64,000 bases of DNA. Origin: JABDMH01 sp965223105. Its GTDB lineage: Bacteria; Bacteroidota; Bacteroidia; Chitinophagales; Saprospiraceae. Shown here in pieces: positions 35,095 to 43,803 of the stretch. The notes under the pieces are model-generated. The model was not told the DNA's origin. It was given only the letters and a program-made list of their open reading frames with translations, and did no database searches. Made by a program: the position numbers and the translations under genes. The stretch's first letter is position 1. Each line of letters begins with the position of its first letter. The stretch spans positions 3,844,001 through 3,908,000 of the forward strand of contig OZ244987.1 of assembly GCA_965223105.1 (NCBI GenBank), given 5' to 3'.

Positions 35095-36132
35095 TTACCC
35101 AGGTAACTTGGCCAATTTATCTCTGGACAGAATCGTAATACGGCCCCGATCAATATCGATGAGGTGCTCTTTTCTGAATTCAGTGAGTGTGCGGGATACC
35201 GACTCCTTGGCTGTACCAACCATATTTGAGAGATCCTCACGGAAAATTCGGAAGCTTCCTCCATTCTCCGCTTTATCGCCTAGCTTTATCAGGGCTTTTG
35301 CAATACGTTTCCTTACCGAGTCGTACGCAATACTGAGCATATTTTCCTCTCTGCTCTTGATATTTGAAGCCAGTTGGGTCAGTATCAACGCTGAAAAGTG
35401 GCGATCGCTTTGCAAGACTTCTAGGAATGGCTCTCTAGGTATAAGATACAGAGATGACTTTTCCAGGGCCATGGCACTCTCACGACTGTCCCAATCAAAA
35501 ATAAGTGCCTCCACACCAAAGAAGTCACCTGGTCCATAAATGTCAGTTACAAAATGCTTACCCGAAGCGTTTACTCTATATGCCATCACTCGGCCCGTCC
35601 GAACTAAGAACATGTAACGCGCTTGTTCTCCCTTTCCAAAAATCATTTCCCTGGATCCGAATTCTCTCAACTCCTGATTTCTGGCAAGCCTTTTCAAAAC
35701 AGCCCTTCCGGTTGCGTCATCAAACAAGGTCGTCGGATTTGCGACTTGATACGTCTGGTGATGCGTACTTTTCGAAAGCCGGGTAGCCAAAGTATCCAGC
35801 AGATCCACATGATCAAAAGGCTTAACAAGATAGTCATCCGCTCCTTTGCCCATGACTTTTCTGATTTCCTTTCGAGAATCATTTGCTGTCAAGACAATGA
35901 AAGGAACATGGTCAATATGGCGCGATTTTCTCAACAAGTCTAAGATTTGTAATCCCGGTAAGTCAGGTAAAGCCAATTCACAAATGATCAGATCGGGCAT
36001 CGCATCATTGATCATCTGTACACCTTCCATGCCACTGGCCGCCGTATGCACATGATACCCTGCTAAACCCAAAATCTCATTGAGCATGTGACGCAATGCA
36101 GCATCATGCTCGATCAGAAGTATTGTATGCAT
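35095..36132 (-). CDS. receiver-Crp fusion regulator with Glu at phosphorylation site
   Basis: Residues 1-120 form a response-regulator receiver domain: E8-H9-D10 at the acidic pocket, T82 and K104 in place, but E52 (IICELALPD) where the phosphoacceptor Asp belongs. Residues about 145-260 form a cyclic-nucleotide-binding-like domain and 280-345 a Crp-type helix-turn-helix with K-E-S-V-S-R in the recognition helix. Glu at that site often mimics the phosphorylated state, so this may be a constitutively active or phosphorylation-independent regulator. The domain order is unusual and resembles FixJ and FixK fused. It sits beside the Usp island and the FixL-like kinase. Confidence 0.87.
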   Translation of the reverse strand: MHTILLIEHDAALRHMLNEILGLAGYHVHTAASGMEGVQMINDAMPDLIICELALPDLPGLQILDLLRKSRHIDHVPFIVLTANDSRKEIRKVMGKGADDYLVKPFDHVDLLDTLATRLSKSTHHQTYQVANPTTLFDDATGRAVLKRLARNQELREFGSREMIFGKGEQARYMFLVRTGRVMAYRVNASGKHFVTDIYGPGDFFGVEALIFDWDSRESAMALEKSSLYLIPREPFLEVLQSDRHFSALILTQLASNIKSREENMLSIAYDSVRKRIAKALIKLGDKAENGGSFRIFREDLSNMVGTAKESVSRTLTEFRKEHLIDIDRGRITILSRDKLAKLPG

Positions 36133-36545
36133 AGTGTTGTCCTTGCTGCCACCAAATCTAGATCCTATCGGTTTAGAACCGAATGACAGTCATCAAAGCC
36201 ACTGGTGACATTGGTCAAGACACTTCTGAAATAGGGACCAATCCCATCGAACAATTTTTACGTTAAAATCATCGAGTGATATACTAATTGTGAACTTTTG
36301 ATCATTTAACATCGCACAGCTTGACTTTATCACCAACTTATTAGAAATTAGTAATATTTGATAAAATCATGTGTCTTTCATTGTTTTTACAATTTAATTA
36401 CACATAGTAAAAATTGATAGAAGTCATGATGATTTTTGATGGAACTCATTGCGACCGCACGATAGCCAGAGTACTTTCCCTGTGTACGTTTTGGAGGATT
36501 AGACCTCATCCCGATTTAACTGAGTAACCAAAAAGAAACTGAGTA
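36133..36545. other. intergenic, no gene seen
   Basis: Divergent interval between the receiver-Crp gene and a coiled-coil gene. AT-rich segment 36340-36440 probably holds promoters. No supported gene or strong palindrome. Confidence 0.4.
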
Positions 36546-37001
36546 ATGATTAATCTTTCTGACAATCAACCTTCCCTGCTTTCCCCGGGGACTAGAACCT
36601 CTCCCTCTGCCAAACAGACACTGACCCATCCTTCTTCGAACATGCGTCAGTGGATGTACGATATCACCAAATGGATCAATATCATTGAAAGATGGGAAAA
36701 AGAAGGTCGTCTCCTCTTGAAACTGGTGGAAATGACAAGACTCGGGCAGAACAAGATCGAAAGTCTGGATCGAGCTAAGGAAGATTTCAACCGGTTGTTT
36801 GAACAAGAGATTGACAAACTTAAAAGTGAATTGTTGGACCTTTGTTCGAAAAGGCGAAAGATGGCGGTAAACACGCTATTCTACCAGAGAAAGATTGAAT
36901 CTTACCGACAGTTGATGCGAAAAATTGCGCAGGAGTTTGATGCACAAAAGCATCAAATACTGGAGGAGCTAACGTATTCTTATCCACTGACCATCATTTA
37001 G
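36546..37001 (+). CDS. hypothetical helical protein
   Basis: A 151-residue protein with a Ser/Pro-rich N-terminus and, from about residue 34, long amphipathic helices with coiled-coil potential (KLVEMTRLGQNKIESLDRAK and FNRLFEQEIDKLKSELLDLC). A later start (M33 or M37) is possible. No family is recognised. It lies next to the receiver-Crp gene, in the opposite direction. Confidence 0.5.
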   Translation: MINLSDNQPSLLSPGTRTSPSAKQTLTHPSSNMRQWMYDITKWINIIERWEKEGRLLLKLVEMTRLGQNKIESLDRAKEDFNRLFEQEIDKLKSELLDLCSKRRKMAVNTLFYQRKIESYRQLMRKIAQEFDAQKHQILEELTYSYPLTII

Positions 37002-37610
37002 TGATTTAATCTTGCCTCCGCAGCAAATGGTCTTGCGTTAACAACTATCTTAGCGAGGATGGCTGGCTTTCATCTGAGCCAATCAGGAAGGTGATCTTAT
37101 CCCGGCAAATCGCCTGCGAAAACTACAAACTGGCTAGGTAATCCAAGAAGTAAATACAGATTCCTCTCTACGATCATGAACCAGTGACCACTCTCCGGAA
37201 AGTGCTTTCTTCATATAATGAGCGGATTTTAGACCTGCCTACGTGATCCTTAGACAGATAGGTTAGATTTGCACTAAGGGACCACGTGATAACTTAAATC
37301 AGCCCGTTGAGTCAAATGGCCTGGGAAGACTGGGGAAGATAGAACCATATTTGATTTGATATGATCTTCGGAGAGGCTCATTGTTCCTCCCTCTCTAGTA
37401 TGGCTTACCTCGATCGAGATTTTAATTTACTTCGGTAGTCAGGAAGTCGCCACCGGCAGTATAGGCTTGAGGCAGAACGAAGTCTCCAACCAGAAGGAAC
37501 CACGGTTATTGCTTTCCATGACACCCATAGCAGCCTGTGATTTTCAATCCAATGTGTGGACATGTTCATTTTTTGGATATTTGAACAAGCTAAATATTCA
37601 ATTCTAGGTT
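37002..37610. other. intergenic, no gene seen
   Basis: 609 bases with scattered short stops in all frames. No RNA-like structure, repeat or gene recognised. Confidence 0.4.
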
Positions 37611-38633
37611 ATGCAAGCTGGCAAACGTTACTCATTTTTTCAAACAGTCAATTGGACGCGCAAGTACATTTTCTACTTTCTGATCTATGATAGCCTCATC
37701 ATTCTCTCCTATCTCTATTTGGGAATCGAGTGGTTGAGTCTTCCTTGGCAACCCATTTCTCTCATTGGCATTGCCGTAGCCTTTTACTTAGGGTTTAAGA
37801 ACAACAGTGCCTATGAACGATTGTGGGAGGCCCGTAAAATCTGGGGTGGTATAGTTAATACCTCAAGGTCTCTAACGGTAATGGTACGTGATTTCATAAA
37901 CAACGATGAGACCAAGGAGCATTTAAGTGAGACTGATTTAAGTGGAATCAGAAAGACAATCATTCACCGACATGTAGCTTGGTTGCATGCACTTACCTTA
38001 CAGCTACGTCAATTGAAGAAATGGGAGCATGACAGTAAGCAAGACCAGGCCATGCGAATGCACTTAAACACCATGCCCAGTGAAGATCGATGGAAAATGA
38101 TCCGAAATTATCTTTCAGAAGAGGATTTCGACTACATTATGTCAAAAGGTAATAAATGTTCTCACCTGCTCAGTATTCAATCCAGACATCTCATGAAATT
38201 GCGACAAATAGGCGTGATAGAACACTTTCGTCATCTGGAAATTCAAAGCCTGATCACCGAATGTTATACTTTGCAGGGCAAAGCAGAACGCATCAAGAAC
38301 TTTCCTTTTCCAAGACAATATGCCACGGTAAACTACTTCTTTGTCGTACTCTTCATCTTACTCCTACCTCTGGGCATGTTGAACGTATTCACATCACTAG
38401 AACAATCTTACTGGATTTGGTTTGCCATTCCATTTTCAGTGGTTGGATCCTGGGTATTTTGGATGATGGAAATGATCGGAGAGTACAGTGAAAACCCCTT
38501 TGAGGGTCTATACAACGATGTTCCGATTACCAGTATGGCAAGGGGGATTGAAATAGACATTAGACAAATGATCGATGAGACAGATCTTCCGGAAGCTCTC
38601 AAACCCATAGGACATTTTCAAGTCTTGACCTAA
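37611..38633 (+). CDS. bestrophin-family ion channel
   Basis: A 340-residue protein with two pairs of hydrophobic helices (about 21-75 and 240-290). The conserved segment FYLGFKNNSAYERLWEARKIWGG at about 60-82 and FEGLYNDVPIT near 302 mark the bacterial bestrophin family (PF01062/UPF0187). Bacterial members are pentameric channels for ions, often cations. The end overlaps the convergent GntR gene by 4 bp. Confidence 0.88.
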   Translation: MQAGKRYSFFQTVNWTRKYIFYFLIYDSLIILSYLYLGIEWLSLPWQPISLIGIAVAFYLGFKNNSAYERLWEARKIWGGIVNTSRSLTVMVRDFINNDETKEHLSETDLSGIRKTIIHRHVAWLHALTLQLRQLKKWEHDSKQDQAMRMHLNTMPSEDRWKMIRNYLSEEDFDYIMSKGNKCSHLLSIQSRHLMKLRQIGVIEHFRHLEIQSLITECYTLQGKAERIKNFPFPRQYATVNYFFVVLFILLLPLGMLNVFTSLEQSYWIWFAIPFSVVGSWVFWMMEMIGEYSENPFEGLYNDVPITSMARGIEIDIRQMIDETDLPEALKPIGHFQVLT

Positions 38634-39289
38634 TGGCCTTCCAGCGCCAGGGCTTCCATAGATTTTTCAATGTGGCTCCGCATGAGTTGTTCAGATTGGA
38701 ATTCGCGGCCATTCTTCATTGCATTGATGATGTCAAAGTGTTCCTGCAGGGTTTCCAGCGGAGGCCTTAGTAGTCCTACCTGATAAGCTTGAAGGTGGAT
38801 ATTGCTGAGCATTTCCAACCGGGGAATCACAGTGTTTCCACTCCATTCCATAATCTTACTATGAAATTGTCGGTCGGCAATGGCATAATTCCTGTCATCA
38901 ATCACTTCCTGACCGGTGAAAGATTTAAACAGCCTTTGTAGTGCTGTAATTTGTTGCTCGGAAATCCTTGCTGCCAATAATCTTGCAGAAAGTCCCTCCA
39001 AAACAGCTCTACATGCAAAGACATCCAGAATTTCCTGCCGGCTCAATTGTTTGACATATATTCCTCTCCGCGGAAGTTTCTCGACCAGCAATTCAGACTC
39101 AAGTCTTTGCAAAGCTTTGAGCAGCGGACTCCTGCTGATTCCGAGCTGCTCGGCTAATTTCTCTTGCACCAATTTTTGTCCAGGCAGCAGCTCCCGATCA
39201 AAGATCATTTGCTTTACGCGCTCATAGATGCGATCGACCAATTCAACATGGTGCAGGGTTCCTGCTGTCTTAGGCATTTGATAAAACAC
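38630..39289 (-). CDS. GntR-family (FCD) transcriptional regulator
   Basis: Residues 15-80 form a winged helix-turn-helix (LVQEKLAEQLGISRSPLLKAL), and 90-215 the all-helical FCD ligand-binding domain with the metal-site type residues DRQFHSKIM. It is divergent from the dehydrogenase gene and probably represses the catabolic operon until an acid-sugar ligand binds. A 20-bp near-palindrome lies in the 85-bp gap. Confidence 0.88.
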   Translation of the reverse strand: MFYQMPKTAGTLHHVELVDRIYERVKQMIFDRELLPGQKLVQEKLAEQLGISRSPLLKALQRLESELLVEKLPRRGIYVKQLSRQEILDVFACRAVLEGLSARLLAARISEQQITALQRLFKSFTGQEVIDDRNYAIADRQFHSKIMEWSGNTVIPRLEMLSNIHLQAYQVGLLRPPLETLQEHFDIINAMKNGREFQSEQLMRSHIEKSMEALALEGH

Positions 39290-39318
39290 TTTCTATTGTT
39301 CTCAAAAGTACAAATTTT

Positions 39319-39338
39319 GAATTTTGAATTCAATATTC
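39319..39338. promoter_or_regulatory. 20-bp near-palindrome, candidate GntR operator
   Basis: GAATTTTGAATTCAATATTC reads the same on both strands but for one mismatched pair. It lies between the divergent GntR and dehydrogenase genes, 30 bp before the GntR start and 37 bp before the dehydrogenase start. Confidence 0.5.
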
Positions 39339-39374
39339 ATTTTACTAGATTTGATCACACTTTCTAATATTCTG

Positions 39375-40430
39375 ATGAAGGAGTATCATATTGCCTGTTT
39401 ACCTGGCGATGGAATTGGCCATGAAATTGTGCCTGCGGGCATGCAAGTATTGGACGCCGTCGGCAAAAAATTTCAATTTAACCTAAGGTGGACCTCCTTT
39501 CCCTGGGGGGCCGGCCACTACCTAAAGAGTGGAGAATTTCTGCCGGAAGATGGTCTCGAACGCTTGAAAACATTTGACGCGATTTATTTTGGTGCTGTGG
39601 GTCTTCCTGAAGTAGATGATACCCTGCCCTTTCGATTGTTCACCAATCATGTTCGAACGAATTTCCGCCAATACGTAAACTACCGTGCAGTCAAACTCTT
39701 TGATGGGATCAAAGGCCCTTTGAGGTCAAAAGCGCAAAAGGACATAGATTTCGTAATCATTAGAGAAAATAATGAGGGAGAATTTGTTCAGAGTGGGAGA
39801 CAATTGTATCCAGAAAGTGCCGAAGGGATGGCTCTGGATACCAGTATCTTTACCCGCCGGGGCATTGAGCGAGTTGCCCATTACGCTTTCAAACTGGCGG
39901 CATCAAGGCAAAAGAAATTGACAAATGTCACAAAGTCCAATACCTTGATCTATACCCTCTCATACTGGGATCAAGTCATTTCAGAAGTTGCCAGAGAATA
40001 TCCCGAAGTGCAATTGGAAAAAATGTATGTTGATGCTGCATCAGCCAATTTTGTCTTGCACCCCGAATACTTCGATGTCATACTAACCACAAATATGATC
40101 GGAGATATCCTCAGTGATCTTGGTGGTGCCATCATGGGAAGTCTTGGTCTGGGAGGAAGTGGCAATCTCAATCCAGAAAATGATTACCCTTCGATGTTCG
40201 AACCCATTCATGGGTCAGCGCCGGATATTGCCGGTAAAAATATAGCTAATCCGATTGGCCAGATTTGGTCAGGTGCATTAATGCTTGATCATTTACAGGA
40301 AAAATCTGCAGCAGCTCACCTACTTCAAGCCATCAATAGACTGACTGCCGGTAATCTGTGCACCAGGGATCTGGGTGGCAAAGCCACGACTTCTCAAATC
40401 ACTGAGACCATCATAAATCTTATCAATTGA
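39375..40430 (+). CDS. isopropylmalate/tartrate-dehydrogenase-family enzyme
   Basis: From ATG 39375 (MKEYHIACLPGDGIGHE) the 351-residue protein follows the beta-decarboxylating dehydrogenase fold: YFGAVGLPEVDD near 71-82, RENNEGE, the family lysine region (VTKSNTLIYT), DILSDLGGAIMGSLGL near 238-253, EPIHGSAPDIAGK. It oxidises a hydroxy-acid with NAD and may decarboxylate. In this operon the substrate may be tartrate, malate or a phosphorylated four-carbon acid. The upstream extension to 39324 is rejected as non-native. It overlaps the next start by 1 bp. Confidence 0.9.
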   Translation: MKEYHIACLPGDGIGHEIVPAGMQVLDAVGKKFQFNLRWTSFPWGAGHYLKSGEFLPEDGLERLKTFDAIYFGAVGLPEVDDTLPFRLFTNHVRTNFRQYVNYRAVKLFDGIKGPLRSKAQKDIDFVIIRENNEGEFVQSGRQLYPESAEGMALDTSIFTRRGIERVAHYAFKLAASRQKKLTNVTKSNTLIYTLSYWDQVISEVAREYPEVQLEKMYVDAASANFVLHPEYFDVILTTNMIGDILSDLGGAIMGSLGLGGSGNLNPENDYPSMFEPIHGSAPDIAGKNIANPIGQIWSGALMLDHLQEKSAAAHLLQAINRLTAGNLCTRDLGGKATTSQITETIINLIN

Positions 40431-41080
40431 TGATCAATCTGAACGACTATCACTTGCATGACTTGACCATACCCTATGACACAAGCATTCGTGGCTATCA
40501 GGAATCACCGGCCCACAGCCTCGAAAGTGATGGTTGGAATGCCACCTGGCTGAAGATCTATTCACATGCCGGCACTCACATGGATGCACCCAGGCATTTT
40601 GGTGTTGGAGACCAATCCATTGATCAATTTCCCGTAAATCGACTCATGGGTAGGACACATATTCTGAGAGTGCATATTGATCATGCTCAACAGATCATTG
40701 ATATCGAGGACCTTGAGGAGCTCAGTGATGATTTTCATGCCGGTGACAATCTCCTTATTCAGACCGGTTGGCACCGCCACCTGGGGCAGAAAACTTACCG
40801 AGATGGAATGCCTAGGCTGAGTGCGGATTTTGCTCGCTGGTGTGCAGAACAAAATGTAAATATGCTTGGTGTAGAAGCTCCATCAGTCGCTGATGTGAAC
40901 AATCTGGAAGAAGTCACCCAAATTCACCAGATTCTATTCCATGGAAATGTGATCATTCTAGAGGGTCTCAAGGACCTATTCAAGATAGAGAGGGCTGAGG
41001 TGTTTATGATCGCCTTGCCTTTGAAGATCACAAATGGTGACGGTGCACCAACTAGAGTGGTTGCGTGGGAGAAAAAATGA
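40430..41080 (+). CDS. cyclase-family metal hydrolase
   Basis: A 216-residue protein with the cyclase/kynurenine-formamidase motif SHAGTHMDAPRHF near 43-55, the metal-binding HxGTHxDxPxH, and a later DxxG-like stretch (LLIQTGWHRH). The family (PF04199) hydrolyses amides or lactone-like bonds with a metal. In this operon it may open a lactone or handle a reactive intermediate; the reaction is not known. Start overlaps the dehydrogenase stop; its own stop overlaps the kinase start (ATGA). Confidence 0.85.
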   Translation: MINLNDYHLHDLTIPYDTSIRGYQESPAHSLESDGWNATWLKIYSHAGTHMDAPRHFGVGDQSIDQFPVNRLMGRTHILRVHIDHAQQIIDIEDLEELSDDFHAGDNLLIQTGWHRHLGQKTYRDGMPRLSADFARWCAEQNVNMLGVEAPSVADVNNLEEVTQIHQILFHGNVIILEGLKDLFKIERAEVFMIALPLKITNGDGAPTRVVAWEKK

Positions 41081-42492
41081 ATATAATGCCAACCAAGAAG
41101 TCCCTTCATGATCTAATGCAGATGCTTCCTCCTCCGGGGCGAGAAGAATTATCCCAAGAAATCAGAAGCCTTAGAAAGGAGAAGGTTGACCATATTATTG
41201 TGTTGGACGACGATCCGACAGGGACTCAAACCGTGCACGATATACCGGTCCTGACTCAATGGGATTACGAAAACATCGTTGTGGAAATGGAGTCTGGAAC
41301 TGAGATATTCTACATTCTCACGAATTCACGTAGCCTTCCTCCCTCCGAAGCTGCTCGACTGGCCTTAGAAATTGGTGGCAACATTAAACGTGCCTCGGTG
41401 ACGAAAGGGAATTCAGTAATGGTGATCAGTAGAAGTGACAGCACCTTGCGTGGTCACTTCCCGATTGAAGTGCAAGGTTTGATCAAGGCCATGGCTATAC
41501 CTGATCCAGTCATTTTTCTGGTGCCTGCCTTTTTTGAGGGGGGCAGATATACGATTGATGATATCCATTATGTACAAGAAGGAGAGAATCTGATCCCAGC
41601 AGCAGATACGCCTTTTGCCCAGGACAAAGTGTTTGGTTATCATCATTCGAATCTTAGAGACTGGGTGGTGGAAAAAAGCGACGGACAATTTTCCCAGAAA
41701 ATGATCTCCTCGATATCCATCTCAGAACTGCGTGGAGAAGAGGTCCAACTACGTGCAAAACTCAAGGGTTTGAAAGGTGGACAGGTTTGTGTTGTTAATG
41801 CTGCCAGCTATTATGACTTGAAGAGGTTTGTAAGGGCGATTTTACAATCAAAGTGTGAAGTCATTTTTCGATCTGCAGCTTCCCTCGTTGCAGCGTTGGC
41901 AGTTCAATCACCAAAGCAAGTTTTAGGTAGCTCTGACCTCAATTTCCTGTCTACTTGTGGAGGTCTAATTGTAGTCGGTTCCTATGTTCCAAAGACCACC
42001 ATACAGCTGCAACATTTACTAGATGCCACAGACCTTGAGCGCTGTGAAATCAATGTTGAGGAATTGCTGGATGGTCGGGCGGCACCTAGTTCTTCAGTGG
42101 CAGACCAGATCGATGACTGGATTGCTGCAGGCAAAGATGTGGTGATTTATACCAGCCGGACCTTGCTAAGTAGCTCAGATGATTTTGAGAATCTTCAGAT
42201 CGGTCGCCGCATTTCTTCCTACCTCATTGATATCGTGGGATCACTAACTGTTGAACCAAGGTATCTGATTACCAAGGGTGGAATTACTTCGAGTGATATC
42301 ACGACAGATGCACTCTATTGCAAGAGAGCAATGATACGAGGTCAAATCATTGCGGGTGTACCCGTATGGTCCATGGACGACCACAGCAAATTCCCGGGTC
42401 TCAACCAAGTGGTTTTCCCAGGGAATGTAGGAGGCGAGGATGCCTTGACCACCGTCGTTACTAAACTGAGTGCAAATCTATCCATGCGATGA
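41077..42492 (+). CDS. four-carbon acid sugar kinase family (DUF1537/OtnK-like)
   Basis: A 471-residue protein with the N-terminal signature IVLDDDPTGTQTVHD near 42-56 and the C-terminal nucleotide-binding part (TKGGITSSDI near 410). Members phosphorylate erythronate, threonate or related acids with ATP. Coupled by ATGA overlap to genes on both sides. The in-frame GTG at 41065 is a possible earlier start. Which four-carbon acid it uses cannot be read from sequence. Confidence 0.88.
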   Translation: MNIMPTKKSLHDLMQMLPPPGREELSQEIRSLRKEKVDHIIVLDDDPTGTQTVHDIPVLTQWDYENIVVEMESGTEIFYILTNSRSLPPSEAARLALEIGGNIKRASVTKGNSVMVISRSDSTLRGHFPIEVQGLIKAMAIPDPVIFLVPAFFEGGRYTIDDIHYVQEGENLIPAADTPFAQDKVFGYHHSNLRDWVVEKSDGQFSQKMISSISISELRGEEVQLRAKLKGLKGGQVCVVNAASYYDLKRFVRAILQSKCEVIFRSAASLVAALAVQSPKQVLGSSDLNFLSTCGGLIVVGSYVPKTTIQLQHLLDATDLERCEINVEELLDGRAAPSSSVADQIDDWIAAGKDVVIYTSRTLLSSSDDFENLQIGRRISSYLIDIVGSLTVEPRYLITKGGITSSDITTDALYCKRAMIRGQIIAGVPVWSMDDHSKFPGLNQVVFPGNVGGEDALTTVVTKLSANLSMR

Positions 42493-43733
42493 AGGGCAGA
42501 TACCTGGTCGCAGCTGGTATGTTTTTGTTGGCACTGCTGTTATACATTGACCGCATTTGCATTTCGGTCGCCAAAGATCCGATTGCGGGAGATCTGGGGC
42601 TCAGCGACAAAGCAATGGGCTGGGTGCTTTCAGCTTTCGCCCTGGGATATGCACTTTTTCAAGTACCCAGTGGGATCATGGCTGACAAATATGGTCCTCG
42701 AAAAGTGCTCTTTTCCATCGTGACTTTCTGGTCGGGACTTACAGCATTGACGGGAGCTGCCTGGAATTTTGTCTCATTATTGGTCATTCGATTTTTCTTC
42801 GGAGCAGGAGAAGCAGGTGCCTTCCCGGGAATGTCTAGAGCCATCTATTCCTGGATGCCTCTGCGCGAGCGGGGATTGATCATTGGTATCAATTTCAGTG
42901 GTTCGCGATTGGGAGCGGCTTTTGCTTTGCCCTTCGTAGCTTGGCTGATCACTAGGTATGGCTGGAGATGGGCTTTCGTGGTATTAGGGGCCATTGGAAT
43001 TGTATGGGCGCTAGGTTGGTGGGTAGGTTTTCGCAACACACCGGAGCAACATCCATGGATAACGCAAGAAGAAAAGGAAGAAATCATCGGTAGCCGGCAG
43101 CAAAGCGATCAGCGAAACAGTGCTCCATTAAATCGAAGGTTATTGATGCAATCTAAAAATATGTGGTCGGCGGTGCTGCAATATTTCTGCAGCAATTTTA
43201 CCTTCTTTTTTGCTTTGACCTGGTTGTTCCCCCATTTAAAAAGCAAATATAACCTCGAAACCATGGAGGCCGGGTGGTATGCGGTTGCACCATTCATTGC
43301 TGGAGCGGTCGGCAATTGGGTAGCCGGTGCTATGATTGATCGAATTTTTCGCAGGGGTCATTGGAATATGTCCCGGCGGCTTCCGGCGGTAATTGGCTTT
43401 GCATTGGCTGCCGGAGGAATGCTGGGAAGTATTTTCATGACCACACCCATGGGATCGGTGATCATGCTGAGTATTGCCATTTTTGGAGCGGACATGACCT
43501 TGCCCCCATCCTGGTCATTGTGCGTTGACATCGGCAAGGAAAATAGTGGTGCCATATCCGGCACCATGAATATGGCAGGAAATATTGGCTCATTTTTGAC
43601 CGCCCTGGCATTTCCTTACCTGACCGCTTGGACCGGATCCGTGGAAACCTTTTTTTATACCAGTGCAGCACTCAACATTTTGGCAATAATACTCTGGATG
43701 CGAGTGCGTGCAGAAGGGGGATTGGCTTATTAA
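42489..43733 (+). CDS. MFS transporter, acid-sugar (galactonate/glucarate) type
   Basis: A 414-residue transporter with 12 hydrophobic helices, the loop motif GIMADKYGPRKVLF near 60-73 (MFS motif A), and an N-terminal helix RICISVAKDPI typical of the ACS (anion:cation symporter) group. It probably imports the acid sugar metabolised by the neighbouring enzymes, with protons. Start overlaps the kinase stop (ATGA), so it belongs to the operon. Confidence 0.88.
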   Translation: MKGRYLVAAGMFLLALLLYIDRICISVAKDPIAGDLGLSDKAMGWVLSAFALGYALFQVPSGIMADKYGPRKVLFSIVTFWSGLTALTGAAWNFVSLLVIRFFFGAGEAGAFPGMSRAIYSWMPLRERGLIIGINFSGSRLGAAFALPFVAWLITRYGWRWAFVVLGAIGIVWALGWWVGFRNTPEQHPWITQEEKEEIIGSRQQSDQRNSAPLNRRLLMQSKNMWSAVLQYFCSNFTFFFALTWLFPHLKSKYNLETMEAGWYAVAPFIAGAVGNWVAGAMIDRIFRRGHWNMSRRLPAVIGFALAAGGMLGSIFMTTPMGSVIMLSIAIFGADMTLPPSWSLCVDIGKENSGAISGTMNMAGNIGSFLTALAFPYLTAWTGSVETFFYTSAALNILAIILWMRVRAEGGLAY

Positions 43734-43803
43734 TATGGAAAAAGTCGACCATTGTGTTTTTGGTAAAAATATTACCCAAATGCAAATTTAAACGGAATTC
43801 ATC

